This document shows, piece by piece, positions 8,234 to 16,781 of a stretch of 64,000 nucleotides of DNA (positions within the stretch are counted from its first letter, which is position 1; each line of letters opens with the position of its first letter). The stretch spans positions 1 through 64,000 of the forward strand of contig NZ_JACHJU010000007.1 in assembly GCF_014203795.1 (NCBI RefSeq), given 5' to 3'. A program made the position numbers and the translations under genes. Under the pieces are notes generated by a model that ran no database searches, was not told the origin of the DNA, and was given only the letters and a program-made list of their open reading frames with translations. The stretch comes from Streptosporangium album (GTDB lineage: Bacteria; Actinomycetota; Actinomycetes; Streptosporangiales; Streptosporangiaceae).

Positions 8234-8658
8234 CGCGGGGCGTCGTCCATGGCGCCCTGCGCCGTCCGCGCGGGCGAGGTGAGGTACTGGCCGACCCGGG
8301 TGACGAGCATGGCCATCTCGTAGGCGACCAGGCCGACCTCGGCCTCGTGTGTGCAGAGCACCGCCAGGCAGGCGCCCTGACCGGCCGCGCTCACGACCAG
8401 GTAGGCCGACCGCATCTCGATGATGGTCTGCCGCACCGCGCCGCCGTCGACCCGGTCGCTGACCCCCCGCCCCAGACTCTGGATCGCCGATCCCACGGCG
8501 GCCAGGTGCTCGGCGTCGGCCTGGCCGAACCCCTCCGACGCCGCCAGCAGCAGACCGTCGGAGGAGAAGACGATCGCGTGCTCGGCCTCCCCCACGCGCA
8601 CGACCAAGTCGTCCAGCAACCAGGCCAGGTCGGCGAAAGATCCTGTTCCCTGCACCAC
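8230..8658 (-). CDS. cvnB: Conservon roadblock/LC7 protein (CvnB type)
   Basis: A 142-aa roadblock/LC7-fold protein. DLAWLLDDLVVRVGEAEHAIVFSSDGLLLAASEG is the opening helix and beta hairpin, and QTIIEMRSAYLVVSAAG...LAVLCT is the core sheet. Such proteins act as GTPase-regulating or scaffold subunits. It lies second in the cvnABCD order. The start is GTG 8658, or GTG 8655 immediately after it. A gap of 105 bp separates it from the upstream sensor kinase gene. Confidence 0.92.
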   Translation of the reverse strand: MVQGTGSFADLAWLLDDLVVRVGEAEHAIVFSSDGLLLAASEGFGQADAEHLAAVGSAIQSLGRGVSDRVDGGAVRQTIIEMRSAYLVVSAAGQGACLAVLCTHEAEVGLVAYEMAMLVTRVGQYLTSPARTAQGAMDDAPR

Positions 8659-8763
8659 TCTTGTCCTCTTTCTGCCGACTTCCCGCCGACGGGTGTTGGG
8701 TCGCCGGCGTCCGGCGGCTCGTCGGCACCGGGCGGCCCGCGCGAATCGAGATCATCACTGGTG

Positions 8764-11223
8764 TCACATGTGGGGCTCTCCGTCGCTCGCGGGATCACCG
8801 TCCCGTTCGAGCAGATGCGCCGCGTCGGACCGGCCGCGGCGCGTGCCGCTCTGGAAGGACGCCATGGCCGCGCGGATCGCCTCCGGCGAGCGCTCGTCGT
8901 CGTCCTCGGGTGCGGGCGCCGCCGGCGGCTCGTCGTCCTGCAGCGGGGCGGCGAGGTGGGTCTGGGGGACGCGCCGCGGCAGGCCCCCGGGCGTGTGACT
9001 GGTGTCGGGGGGAGGCATGAGCGTGGGAGACGGGAAGGCGAGGGCGCCGGAGGCCTCCGCGGACGCGGAACGGTCCGTGACCGGCCTGGCCGCCTTGTCC
9101 CGCGGGGCCGGGCTCCGGGTCTGGAGCGGCGTCCCGTGAAGGTCGTCCTCGACGGAGGTGTCCCCCCTGTCGAACGGCCTGTCGAACGGCTCACCGCCGG
9201 AGTTTCCGGCCAGGGTCCAGGCCGGGGCGGCGTCACCGGTGATCTCCAACGGTCCGGCGCCCTGCCTGTGGCCCGCGGGCAGGGCGTCCGCGCTCGCGGT
9301 ACGGGCCTGCGGGACGCTGAGCGCGACCTCGGGCCCCGTCTGCTCGGTGACCAGGTCCTGCGGGATGAGGACGACGACCGTCGTGCCGCCGTACGGCGAG
9401 ATCTTGAACGTCACCCGGATCTCGTGCCGTTCGGCCAGCCGGCTGACGACGTACAGCCCGAGGCGGGCGTTGCCCGACAGTTTGAGCTCGGGAGGGTTGG
9501 CGATCCGCTCGTTGGCGCGGGTGATGTCCTCCAGGGTCATGCCCAGGCCCCGGTCCTCGATCTCCAGCGCGTACCCGTGGGCCACGATGCTCCCGCTGAC
9601 CTGCACGGTCGTGTAGGGCGGGGAGAAGGAGGCGGCGTTCTCGACCAGTTCGGCGACCAGGTGGATGACGTCGCTCACGGCACGCCCGTCCAGCGCCGCG
9701 TCTCCCAGGGGAAGCACGTCCACCCGGGTGTAGTCCTCGATCTCGGCCAGCGAGCCGCGGACCACGTCGATCATCGGGACCGCGTCGCGCCACGCGCGGC
9801 CGGGAGCCGCGCCGGACAGGACGAGGAGGTTCTCGGCGTAGCGGCGCATGCGGGTGGCCAGGTGGTCGAGCCGGAAAAGATCCCGCAGGTCCTGCGGGTC
9901 GTTCTCCCGCCGCTCCATCACGTCGAGCACGCTGAGCTGGCGGTGGACGAGCGACTGGGTACGGCGGGCGAGGTTGCGCAGGATGTCGGCAATGTCGCGC
10001 CGGAGCTGGGCCTGCTCGGCCGCGACCTTGATCGCGGTCTTCTGCACGGCGTTGAACGCCTGGCCGACGTGGCCGATCTGGTCGTCGCCGAACTCCAGCG
10101 GCGGCGCCTCGGCAGCGATGTTCACCTCCTGCCCGTGGCCGATCCGCTCCACCACCGACGGCAGCCGCTCGTTGGCGAGCTCCCAGGCGGCGATCCGCAG
10201 CTTCTCCAACTGCTGGATCAGGGCCCGCGCGGTGGTGATGGACAGGACGACGGAGGCGATGACCGCCAGCAGCCCCAGGCCGCCGGCGAGCGCGAGCCGT
10301 ACGACGACGCCGACCGCGATGGGGACGGCCCGCTCGACGACCGAGGCACCGGCCACGACCACGAACTCCCCCAGCTTCGACACCACGGTCTGGGCGGCAG
10401 AGGACCATTGACCGGCATCGACGGGCTCAGGCAGGCTCACCGGACCGCCCCGAATGAGCTGATCCTCCATGACGCGCAGCCGGGTGAAGACCTCACTCTC
10501 CGTCAGTCTTTGATAGGCGGCGTGATCCGCAGCGGGCAGTTCGTTCGCGGCCCGGCTGCTGAGAAAGCGCTGGGCACCGACGAACTGCGCGAAGAGCGCC
10601 CGTTCGGCGTCGGTGAGACGACCCGTGGTCAGAGCGCTCGCCACCAGCGCGTCTTCCTGTGCGATCAGCTCATGGGCCCGGCTCAGCTCGATGAGCGTGC
10701 GGGTGTCCTTGGCGATCGCCTCATCGTCCAACGTCGCGACAGAGTCATAGGTGCGATATATGGAGTCGATGATGTCGGTGAACGCCGCCACCGTCCGGAT
10801 TCGGTCCGTCCGCCCGCCATCGATCGCCTTACGAGCGGCGGAGAGACCATCCAGCCGCTGAAACTCTTCTTTCAGGCGCCGGTCGAGTGCGTCGCTCAGG
10901 AACAGTTGCGTACCGCCGTCGGTAGAGAGCTTCCGCAACTCGGCATAGGCCGTGTCAGTGCGCTTACGCTGAGCGTTCAACGCCTCTCGATGTTGGCGAT
11001 CAATGAAGCGGCCACCGGACAGGGCCGCGGTAAGCCGTCTCTCACTCTGCAACTCGGCCATGAGCCGCAGGTTCGGTTGGGCGACACCCGCGTCCATATT
11101 GGACACGCCCAACATATTCAAGCCATCGCGTACGGTAACCCATGCCGTGAACGCCCAGAGCGCGGCGAGTGACACCAGCAGTGCCGTGACCTTGGTCCGC
11201 AAACGCGCATTACGCAAGCGCAT
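8764..11223 (-). CDS. cvnA: Conservon sensor histidine kinase-like protein (CvnA type)
   Basis: An 819-aa membrane sensor. After a basic N-terminus there is a first TM (VTALLVSLAALWAFTAWVTV), then ~270 extracytoplasmic residues of the nitrate/nitrite-sensing-like helical type, and a second TM near residues 300-330 (LALAGGLGLLAVIASVVLSI). A HAMP-like linker and a HATPase_c domain follow: ELVENAASFSPP N box, IEDRGLGM G1 box and ARLGLYVVSRLA G2 box. The C-terminal ~200 residues are low-complexity. As in other CvnA proteins I see no clear phospho-acceptor His box, so signalling may be by conformational change to the partner proteins. ATG 11223 is chosen because GGATAGG precedes it; in-frame starts up to 11370 would add an unlikely N-terminus. 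Confidence 0.9.
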   Translation of the reverse strand: MRLRNARLRTKVTALLVSLAALWAFTAWVTVRDGLNMLGVSNMDAGVAQPNLRLMAELQSERRLTAALSGGRFIDRQHREALNAQRKRTDTAYAELRKLSTDGGTQLFLSDALDRRLKEEFQRLDGLSAARKAIDGGRTDRIRTVAAFTDIIDSIYRTYDSVATLDDEAIAKDTRTLIELSRAHELIAQEDALVASALTTGRLTDAERALFAQFVGAQRFLSSRAANELPAADHAAYQRLTESEVFTRLRVMEDQLIRGGPVSLPEPVDAGQWSSAAQTVVSKLGEFVVVAGASVVERAVPIAVGVVVRLALAGGLGLLAVIASVVLSITTARALIQQLEKLRIAAWELANERLPSVVERIGHGQEVNIAAEAPPLEFGDDQIGHVGQAFNAVQKTAIKVAAEQAQLRRDIADILRNLARRTQSLVHRQLSVLDVMERRENDPQDLRDLFRLDHLATRMRRYAENLLVLSGAAPGRAWRDAVPMIDVVRGSLAEIEDYTRVDVLPLGDAALDGRAVSDVIHLVAELVENAASFSPPYTTVQVSGSIVAHGYALEIEDRGLGMTLEDITRANERIANPPELKLSGNARLGLYVVSRLAERHEIRVTFKISPYGGTTVVVLIPQDLVTEQTGPEVALSVPQARTASADALPAGHRQGAGPLEITGDAAPAWTLAGNSGGEPFDRPFDRGDTSVEDDLHGTPLQTRSPAPRDKAARPVTDRSASAEASGALAFPSPTLMPPPDTSHTPGGLPRRVPQTHLAAPLQDDEPPAAPAPEDDDERSPEAIRAAMASFQSGTRRGRSDAAHLLERDGDPASDGEPHM

Positions 11224-11471
11224 AGCACCTATCCTGGTGATAGTACGAGAAAGCCACGTACCGGCCATGTTAATTACACGCGAGGAGCCGGCCGAGTCAA
11301 CCATTGCCAAATCACCTGGATTATCGACACGGCTCGCGTTACACCCGGTGAACCCTAGCAATTCCGTCAAATACCCTCAAGTTAACATTGACGATATATG
11401 GTCATATGTCCCTTTTGTGGACTCTGACTTCTTCTATCGAATATGGGTGAAGGGCCACTGGTGGGTTTGGG
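11224..11471 (-). promoter_or_regulatory. AT-richer intergenic region upstream of the conservon
   Basis: About 250 bp between the terpenoid operon and cvnA, clearly richer in A/T than the flanking genes (for example TCAAGTTAACATTGACG and ATGGTCATATG near 11380-11406). It probably carries the conservon promoter and the 3' end of the cyclase transcript. No convincing terminator hairpin was found, so read-through from the terpenoid operon into cvnA is possible. Confidence 0.4.
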
Positions 11472-13097
11472 TCACTCACCCCTGAGGGGAAGGGCACCCT
11501 GCGCCAGATACAACGCTCCCAGGATCGTGGCGCGAACGGGCGCCACCGGCAGATAGAGATCCTTGTCATGCCAGAGCGGCGGCATGACAACCGGAACACC
11601 TTGGTCGCTGACGGAACTCCGAAGGTAGTGATATCCGCGCTTCACAGCCTCCATGGGTCGTTCGCCGCTCGCCGCGGTGGTCAGCAGCAGGATGTGCAAC
11701 GCATATGCGGTCTCCTCCGCGGTCCCCTCCCACCGCCCCCAGGAGCCGTCCTCCCGCTGGGTGGCGAGCACCCAGCGCACGGCCCTGTCCACGGCATCCG
11801 CCGAGTCTTTCCCGCCGAAGTCCTCCAGCGCGAGCGTGCAGCAGGCCGTCGCGTAGTACGGCGAGGCGTGCCAACGATCCTGCCAGCTCCCCTCCACCCG
11901 CTGGTGGTCTCGCAGCCAGGCCGTCAGCCTGTCCACGGCGGCCTCATAGCGGGGTGCCGGTCCGGGAACGTGGCGCAGATACTCGCCGAAGGCGTCAAGC
12001 ACGTGCGCGTTGACCGTCGGCGACTCCCCCTCTTCTCCACGCCAGGTACAGAAATGCGTACCCGTTTCGTACAGCCACAGGCAGTCGGGCTCACGAACTG
12101 CTCCCAGCAGCGCCAGCGCGTACAACGCCACGGACGTGGTGTCGGCGTCCGACGGCAGTCCTGGTCCCGCCGGGCTGCCCTCTGGGCCAAGCGCGTCACA
12201 CAGGTCCTCGATGAGTCCCGACGGCACGGCCACGGGGATACCGGCGCGCCGCAACCAGCTCAGCGCCCATCCCCGTTCGAATACGGTTATCGGCAGGGCG
12301 CACGGCACCGCACCCCCATAGCTGTCCACGACCGCCTCCAAGTAGCGCCGCACGGGGGCGCCGGGCTCGGGCGCTTCCCCAGCGCCCAGCCACGCAGCTC
12401 CGGCCGCGGGAGAGGCTCCGATCGTCGCGGTCGCGGAGGAGAGGCTCCCTGCCGTCCCGATCGGACTGGGGCTCACCCCGGGGGCGGCGACCGCCGCCTC
12501 TCCCGCCACCTCAAGCGCGTGGACCAGCTTCTGCGGAACCGCCGCGCCCGACGCCAGTCGCGCCCGGACGGCCGACAGCTTGGCCCCGTCCATACCTGCC
12601 GGAAGGTTCAGCCACTCGCCGTTCTCCCCCAGATATCCGTTGATCATGGAAATCAGGGCCGGCGCGATGAGCTCGACAGCGGGCATGTCGGGCAGGGACG
12701 GCAGTCGCTCATCGTTCAGCCAGCTCCGTAGCAGCCCCAACCCCCGGTCAACGACCCCGGCCAAGCTGTCGCGCTCGAACCCAGGGGCTTCGCGCCGCAG
12801 CTCGGCGGCGAGCGCCTCAGTCACGCTGAGCGTGGGGACCAAGGCGTAGCCATCGGGAGCGCCCCAGCCGCCGTCAGGCCGCTGGGCGGCGAGCAGGAAT
12901 CTGACACGCGCGGCATGGCCGCTCAGCCATGGAGCCAGGCTTACCAGCCGTCCGGTCTCGTAGATCGAGGCCGATGCCTGGCCCCACGGCTCGGCCACGA
13001 GTCCTGCGACCAGTTCACGTGCCGCGGCGGCCACATCGATCTCCCCGAAACCCGGCTGCCGCGCCGCACCCACGACGACGAGATCGTCAACGCTCAC
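11472..13097 (-). CDS. Class II (protonation-type) diterpene cyclase
   Basis: A 541-aa type II terpene cyclase with alternating alpha-barrel repeats: QRPDGGWG, QRVEGSWQDRWHASPYY and QREDGSWGRWEGTAEETAYAL are QW-like repeats. The catalytic acid motif near residue 315 reads DADT (SDADTTSVAL), a DxDT variant of the usual DxDD that starts protonation-initiated cyclisation of geranylgeranyl diphosphate. The length fits bacterial labdane/halimane-type cyclases. Its ATG overlaps the stop of the class I synthase (ATGA). In such pairs this enzyme makes a bicyclic diphosphate that the class I partner ionises. The product is unknown, and no GGPP synthase is in the window. An insertion of low-complexity Ala/Gly/Ser sequence lies near residues 200-245. 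Confidence 0.85.
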   Translation of the reverse strand: MSVDDLVVVGAARQPGFGEIDVAAAARELVAGLVAEPWGQASASIYETGRLVSLAPWLSGHAARVRFLLAAQRPDGGWGAPDGYALVPTLSVTEALAAELRREAPGFERDSLAGVVDRGLGLLRSWLNDERLPSLPDMPAVELIAPALISMINGYLGENGEWLNLPAGMDGAKLSAVRARLASGAAVPQKLVHALEVAGEAAVAAPGVSPSPIGTAGSLSSATATIGASPAAGAAWLGAGEAPEPGAPVRRYLEAVVDSYGGAVPCALPITVFERGWALSWLRRAGIPVAVPSGLIEDLCDALGPEGSPAGPGLPSDADTTSVALYALALLGAVREPDCLWLYETGTHFCTWRGEEGESPTVNAHVLDAFGEYLRHVPGPAPRYEAAVDRLTAWLRDHQRVEGSWQDRWHASPYYATACCTLALEDFGGKDSADAVDRAVRWVLATQREDGSWGRWEGTAEETAYALHILLLTTAASGERPMEAVKRGYHYLRSSVSDQGVPVVMPPLWHDKDLYLPVAPVRATILGALYLAQGALPLRGE

Positions 13098-13978
13098 AGC
13101 GTGCCCCAGTAGTCGGCCACCTGGTAGAAACCAGCGGAGAAATCCATCTGCCGTTCGAGGTAACCGGCCAGCTCAGGATGGGCAGGCCGAAGCGGGGCGA
13201 TCAGCTCCCGGCTCCGCGCGGCGAGCTCGGCGATCCGCCGCTCAACCTCGGCGCGGCTGGTACCGAGCAGCAGGGCGTTGAGATCGCCCCAGCTCACATC
13301 GCGCTCGTAGGTGCCAAGGTCGTTGAGAAGACGGATCACCCGCTGCACCGCCCAGCTGGCCTCCCGGACCTGACCCAGGTCAGCGGGGATGTCCGGACCC
13401 GTGGTGTGCAACCAGTGGGCGGCGAACGCGAAGGAGAAGCCGAGGTTGTCGGCATTGCCAAGATACTCGTCGAACGTCGGCGCGGTCTTCGCGCTTTTCC
13501 AGCGCCACTCTTTCAGCATCGCCTGCAGCATCCGCTGGAGCTCGTCTCGCCAGACGGGCCCGAGCACCGCGAACGCGGGTGAGGCCGCGAGCTCGTCGCG
13601 GATGTCGGCCAGCAGTCGGGTGAGGTCGTCATCAACGGTCGGCGGAGCGCCCGCGGCCGTCGCCAGGCACCGTCGCGCGATCTCGTCCACCTCCGAGGGG
13701 GACGTGGCGACGTAGTCGACCAGCCAGTCCAGGCCGAACGCCCACAGGCAGACCTTGTTGGCCATCTGCAGTTGCTCGGCGGTGAACCATGGACCACTGA
13801 ACGCCATGGCCAGCGACAGGGTGCTGTAGAGGGCGGCGTCGAAAGGCTTCGCGGAGAACAACCCAGGATATTCGCCTGCCCACGCACGCATCTGCCGCTG
13901 GGACTGCCCGGCAACGGCGCAGGCCGCCCCGGACTCCATGACAGCCAAGCGGCCATCAAACTCGACCGAGTCGGTCAT
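13094..13978 (-). CDS. Class I terpene synthase
   Basis: A 294-aa alpha-domain terpene synthase. The aspartate-rich metal motif is LDWLVDYV near residue 83 (D-x-x-x-D rather than DDxxD). The second metal-binding motif is NDLGTYERD near residue 220 (N-D-x-x-T-x-x-x-D/E type), preceded by a conserved arginine region (VQRVIRLL). It would ionise a prenyl diphosphate, most likely the bicyclic product of the adjacent class II cyclase. The gene sits between P450 and cyclase genes with 4-nt overlaps on both sides, so the three are a single translational unit. The start is ATG 13978, overlapping the P450 stop. Confidence 0.87.
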   Translation of the reverse strand: MTDSVEFDGRLAVMESGAACAVAGQSQRQMRAWAGEYPGLFSAKPFDAALYSTLSLAMAFSGPWFTAEQLQMANKVCLWAFGLDWLVDYVATSPSEVDEIARRCLATAAGAPPTVDDDLTRLLADIRDELAASPAFAVLGPVWRDELQRMLQAMLKEWRWKSAKTAPTFDEYLGNADNLGFSFAFAAHWLHTTGPDIPADLGQVREASWAVQRVIRLLNDLGTYERDVSWGDLNALLLGTSRAEVERRIAELAARSRELIAPLRPAHPELAGYLERQMDFSAGFYQVADYWGTL

Positions 13979-15357
13979 CGGGCATCACCCCTGACACGCT
14001 CGACACGCACGAGGTCCAGCTCGATCTTCTGCTGGGGACGCAGCGAGGCTGCTGGAGCCTGGGTGAACGGCCCGGGAGTACGGAGCGACGGGCGGAACCG
14101 GCTGAGAACCGTCGCGACCATGAGCGAGGCCAGGAGGTAGAACAGATGCCGGCCCATGCACTGGTGCGGGCCGGCGCCGAAGGGAAAGTAGGCGTACCTG
14201 TGCCGGCGCTCCTGGTTCTCGGGCGCGAATCGTTCGGGGTCGAACTCCAGCGGACGGTCCCAGAACTCCTCCAGCCGATGCGTGGCGTAGGGGCTGAGCA
14301 ATACCTGGGTGCCCGCCTTGACCCGCACTCCGTCGAGTTCCACGGGCTTGGTGGCCATCCGCGGGGCGACCCAGCCCGGCGGATACAGCCGCAGCAGTTC
14401 TTGAAGGATCATGCGGGTGTAGCGCAGCTTGGGCACATGCGCCGGTACGGCCGGGCCGGCGCCGACCACGCGGCCGATCTCGTCATGGAGCCTGGCCGCC
14501 ACCTCTGGGTGTGCGTCCAGCAACGGCCACAGCCAGGTCAGAGTCGTCGCGCTAGACTCCGCCGCCGCGACGTAGATGCTGACCAGGTCATCACGAATCT
14601 GCTTCTCGCCGGCCTCGGCGCCGTCGTGCCTGCGGGCCCTGCAGAGCTCGGAGACGATCTCGAAGCCGTCTCCGGGGTTGACCCGCTCCTTCCGTATCAC
14701 CGGCAATACCGCCTCGTCCACCGTCTTGACGGCCTTCATGAAGGCCCGGTCGCCGGGTATCCGGATGGAGTAAGGCATGAACGGCATGAGCAACCGGAAG
14801 TTGATCGAGGCGAAGGCCGTGTCGAAAGCGGTCGCGAGACGTCCAACCTCTTCATGTGTGATCCTGTCGCCGAAGAGCATCTGGACGGTAACCCGATTGA
14901 AGATCGTCTTCATCTCATCGGCGGCGTCGATGGATCGCCCCACCTGAGCATATTCGTCCAGTTCCTCGATGCGCGCGGCGATCGTCTTCGCCGCCACCTC
15001 ACCGAGCGCGGCGATGTATCGCGCGGTGAACAAGGGCTGCAGGACCTTCCTGCTCGCCTCCCAGCTCTCATCTTCTCCGAGCAGACCGGTGCCAAGAAGC
15101 CGTTGCAGCGGCCGCCAGAACATGCCTTCACGCCGATAGTTCGTCCAGTCGCCGCGCAACACCTGCTGCACGTGGTCGGGATGGGAGACCAGGTAGGGAC
15201 GGAACGGCCCCAGTCCCAGCCGGACGATCTCTCCGTCCGCCTCCCGCGCGAACTCCGCCAGCGCGTGAGCGGGTTCGCGTGCCAGCCTTGGCAGAGCCCG
15301 ATGTATAGGGACGGACTTCACCCGCTGGACGGGCCGGGCGGCCACATGGGTCGACAT
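13975..15357 (-). CDS. Cytochrome P450 of the terpenoid operon
   Basis: A 460-aa P450. The I-helix reads YVAAAESSATTLTW (Glu-Ser-Ser in place of the usual G-x-D/E-T), ExxR is QELLRLYPP, and the heme loop is FPFGAGPHQCMGRHL with the cysteine near residue 400. It would hydroxylate or otherwise oxidise the terpene made by the two downstream enzymes, using ferredoxin partners not present here. The start ATG 15357 (MSTHVAARP) is preceded by GGGAGAG at good spacing; a longer in-frame extension to 15477 lacks a ribosome site. It is the first gene of the operon, so its promoter lies in 15358-15812. Confidence 0.92.
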   Translation of the reverse strand: MSTHVAARPVQRVKSVPIHRALPRLAREPAHALAEFAREADGEIVRLGLGPFRPYLVSHPDHVQQVLRGDWTNYRREGMFWRPLQRLLGTGLLGEDESWEASRKVLQPLFTARYIAALGEVAAKTIAARIEELDEYAQVGRSIDAADEMKTIFNRVTVQMLFGDRITHEEVGRLATAFDTAFASINFRLLMPFMPYSIRIPGDRAFMKAVKTVDEAVLPVIRKERVNPGDGFEIVSELCRARRHDGAEAGEKQIRDDLVSIYVAAAESSATTLTWLWPLLDAHPEVAARLHDEIGRVVGAGPAVPAHVPKLRYTRMILQELLRLYPPGWVAPRMATKPVELDGVRVKAGTQVLLSPYATHRLEEFWDRPLEFDPERFAPENQERRHRYAYFPFGAGPHQCMGRHLFYLLASLMVATVLSRFRPSLRTPGPFTQAPAASLRPQQKIELDLVRVERVRGDAR

Positions 15358-15812
15358 TGTCACGCTCTCCCACCTGTACGATATGAACCCGCGCAGCGTG
15401 ATCACAGCCCACGGCGGCATGTGGGCCGTACGGGCACAATCCAGGGTCCGTGGCCACTCCGTTGTGGTGGTCCCCACGCGGAAAAGAGGTCAGGGCCGGT
15501 CGACTGGCAGCCCTTTCGCGACCTTTCCACGCCTCGTCATGCGCCTTCTCGCACTTCGCGGAGCTAAAAAGTACTTATTGCCCTATTCGTAACACTTAGG
15601 GCGCAGTATCCCATGATCGACTCTCGGCGATCAAGCTCGTAGCAGAGCAATGTTTTTGTCGGCGCGCGAATCCATCACGCCATTCGGGGGTTCCGTGCGA
15701 TAAAAACCAAACACATGTATCAATACTTGATAAAAAATCACGCTATGTAGTCATAGCAATCGTTAGCGTATCCCGTTTGGCCGGATCCGGCCATTTTCGT
15801 TGAGCCTGGAAA
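15358..15812 (-). promoter_or_regulatory. Long AT-rich promoter region of the terpenoid operon
   Basis: 455 bp without a gene between meaB and the P450. It contains A/T-rich stretches (for example CTAAAAAGTACTTATTG near 15563 and GATAAAAACCAAACACATG near 15699) that contrast with the flanking coding DNA. A palindrome TATCAA-TAC-TTGATA lies at 15718-15732. The region probably holds the operon promoter and operator sites. I see no small gene or RNA that I can support. Confidence 0.5.
15718..15732. promoter_or_regulatory. TATCAA-TAC-TTGATA palindrome
   Basis: A perfect 6-bp inverted repeat with a 3-nt spacer, about 360 bp upstream of the P450 start and just downstream of meaB. The right arm is followed by AAAAA, so it could be a weak plus-strand terminator or a regulator site. 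Confidence 0.4.
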
Positions 15813-16781
15813 TCAGACGGTGAAAGCCGCCAGGATCCGCTCGGCGGCCAGAGAGGGGGGCAGGACCCCGGCCTGGACGTCCCGCTCGACGTCGGCGGCG
15901 ATCGCCGCGACCCCGGGATGCTCGCGCAGGCCGGCCAGCAGCCGCTCGGTCACCAGCGCCCACGTCCAGCCGACCTGCTGGCGGCGGCGGCGGGCGGCCA
16001 GCTCGCCGGAGACGACCATGCGGTCCTGGTGGGTGACGATCTGCCCCCAGAGCTCCTCCAGACCGGTTCCCTCCTGGCCGCTGCAGGTCAGCACCGGCAC
16101 CGTCCGCTCGGAGCGGAGCAGGCGGAGTGCCCCCGCCAGCTCCCTGGCCGCCTTCCGGGCGTCCACCTCGTGCGGGCCGTCGGCCTTGTTGACCGCGATC
16201 ACGTCGGCCAGCTCCAGCACACCCTTCTTGATGCCCTGAAGCTGGTCACCGGTCCTGGCCAGGGCGAGCAGCAGGAAGGTGTCCACCATGTCGGCGACGG
16301 TGGTCTCCGACTGGCCGACACCGACGGTCTCCACCAGCACGATGTCGTATCCCGCCGCCTCCACCACGACCATGGCCTCGCGGGTCGCCCTGGCGACCCC
16401 GCCCAGGGTGCCCGAGGTGGGCGAGGGGCGGATGAAGGCGGCCGGGTCGGCGGCCAGGCGGGACATCCTGGTCTTGTCACCGAGGATGCTGCCGCCCGTC
16501 CTGGTGGACGACGGGTCGACGGCGAGCACCGCCACCCGGTGGCCCTGCCCGGTCAGGCGCGTGCCGAGGGTGTCGATGAAGGTGGACTTGCCGACGCCGG
16601 GCACGCCGGTGATGCCGACCCGGCGCGCCCTCCCGGTGAGCGGGGTCAGCTCGGCCAGCATCCGCTGGGCCAGCTCCCGGTGGTCGGCCCTGGAGGACTC
16701 CACCAGCGTGATCGCCCGCGCGATCCACGTCCGGGAGCCCTCCTTCACCCCGCCGACGTAGTCCTCAAGCGTCCGCGTCAT
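15813..16781 (-). CDS. meaB: Methylmalonyl-CoA mutase-associated GTPase MeaB
   Basis: A 322-aa G3E-type GTPase that protects and reloads adenosylcobalamin in methylmalonyl-CoA mutase. GVPGVGKST is the P-loop, [22 protein letters not shown] the switch/base-binding region, [12 protein letters not shown] the G3-region motif and VNKADG the guanine-recognition motif. The length is usual for the family. It overlaps the 3' end of the mutase large-subunit gene by 17 nt and is the last gene of mutA-mutB-meaB. It needs no separate promoter. Confidence 0.95.
   Translation of the reverse strand: MTRTLEDYVGGVKEGSRTWIARAITLVESSRADHRELAQRMLAELTPLTGRARRVGITGVPGVGKSTFIDTLGTRLTGQGHRVAVLAVDPSSTRTGGSILGDKTRMSRLAADPAAFIRPSPTSGTLGGVARATREAMVVVEAAGYDIVLVETVGVGQSETTVADMVDTFLLLALARTGDQLQGIKKGVLELADVIAVNKADGPHEVDARKAARELAGALRLLRSERTVPVLTCSGQEGTGLEELWGQIVTHQDRMVVSGELAARRRRQQVGWTWALVTERLLAGLREHPGVAAIAADVERDVQAGVLPPSLAAERILAAFTV

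Noticed and set aside
8347-11172. A 941-codon frame antisense to the conservon kinase
   Set aside because: It mirrors the cvnA coding sequence and contains no domain signature; the plus-strand product is low-complexity.
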